Assembly: GCF_030518795.1 (NCBI RefSeq)
Contig: NZ_CP130427.1
Coordinates: forward strand, 4,526,001 to 4,590,000
From: Micromonospora sp. NBRC 110009
GTDB lineage: Bacteria > Actinomycetota > Actinomycetes > Mycobacteriales > Micromonosporaceae
Reading direction: 5' to 3'
Length of the DNA: 64,000 bases
Part shown: positions 63,717 through 64,000 of the stretch, in pieces
Numbering within the stretch: the stretch's first letter is position 1
How the letters are laid out: every line of letters begins with the position of its first letter
Position numbers and translations under genes: made by a program
The notes under the pieces: model-generated
Databases searched by the model: none
Seen by the model: only the letters and a program-made list of their open reading frames with translations
What the model was told of the DNA's origin: nothing

Positions 63717-64000
63717 GACAATAAGGCGCGGTCACCAGCTGGACCAAGGCTCTTCCGGACACAGGGCTTGCATCGAGCGCCCAACCAGGTCTCCGAACCT
63801 GGAGCGATGCAAGCCGAACGCCAGACAGTAAAACCAGCTCTAGGTTCACCACTGGAGCCGGGACCGAGAGCGGCGGGAGCATCGACGTACTGCATAGTCT
63901 TGGTACATCGTCTATGGTCTTCCCATGTCCCGGCGGGAGTTAGTGCGACGAGTGCAGGAAAGCCTACCCAAAGGTAGCGATTCCGTAGCATATCCGGACC
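63717..64000. other. Terminal 280 bases of window
   Basis: No supported gene. Open frames here have no recognisable features. Confidence 0.3.

Overview
The window is high-GC DNA with strong actinomycete coding bias. It is most likely from a Micromonosporaceae genome (Micromonospora-like). This placement is inferred from the gene families: roadblock/sensor-kinase conservon genes, DUF3159, F420-type LLM oxidoreductase, mycothiol-dependent isomerase family, MoxR-DUF58-transglutaminase operon, and proline-rich FN3 proteins. No rRNA was seen.

The left part (1-23.7 kb) looks like ordinary chromosome. It holds the end of a conservon-like sensor kinase plus roadblock gene, a Tat-exported GH1 beta-glucosidase, DUF3159 and PAP2 membrane proteins, a PEBP protein, a maleylpyruvate-isomerase-family protein, DUF1028, an LLM/SDR pair and small secreted proteins. 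A minus-strand cluster follows: MoxR, DUF58, a transglutaminase-like protein that lacks its catalytic Cys and His, and a beta-propeller/FN3 protein. A lone TnpB gene sits between two FN3-protein genes. tRNA-Leu(GAG) at 23.8 kb marks the edge of the accessory region. A serine recombinase gene, broken by one in-frame amber codon, ends inside this tRNA.

The accessory core (26-47 kb) carries the most interesting content. A 3' remnant of a tRNA-Val(CAC) gene lies at 26.2 kb. A probably leaderless promoter then drives a six-gene block: an unknown coiled-coil protein, a PD-(D/E)XK nuclease with Cas4/AddB-like cysteines, an unknown 496-aa protein, an SF1 helicase, an SbcD/Mre11-like nuclease and an SbcC/Rad50-like ATPase. 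After a 381-bp gap comes a five-gene block in which every junction is a 4-base start/stop overlap: a kleisin-like protein, two small probable winged-helix proteins, an SMC-like ATPase and a TOPRIM protein. That layout resembles Wadjet (JetABCD), but the subunit sizes and number differ. Two tandem endonuclease VII-like HNH genes and an OGG-fold glycosylase gene follow. Together this reads as a DNA-end-processing plus DNA-loop-extrusion defence or repair island, possibly undescribed in this arrangement.

The right part (47-64 kb) is a zone of insertion and decay. It has a cutinase/beta-propeller fusion, an IS5-type element nested inside another IS5-type element, and a small cluster with a 2OG-oxygenase, a NUDIX hydrolase and an XRE regulator. 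It also has a broken LtrA gene, a zinc-ribbon/HNH gene interrupted by an IS3 element, and a gene split by a group II intron whose removal would rejoin the exons in frame. An IS110 remnant and hypothetical proteins close the window.
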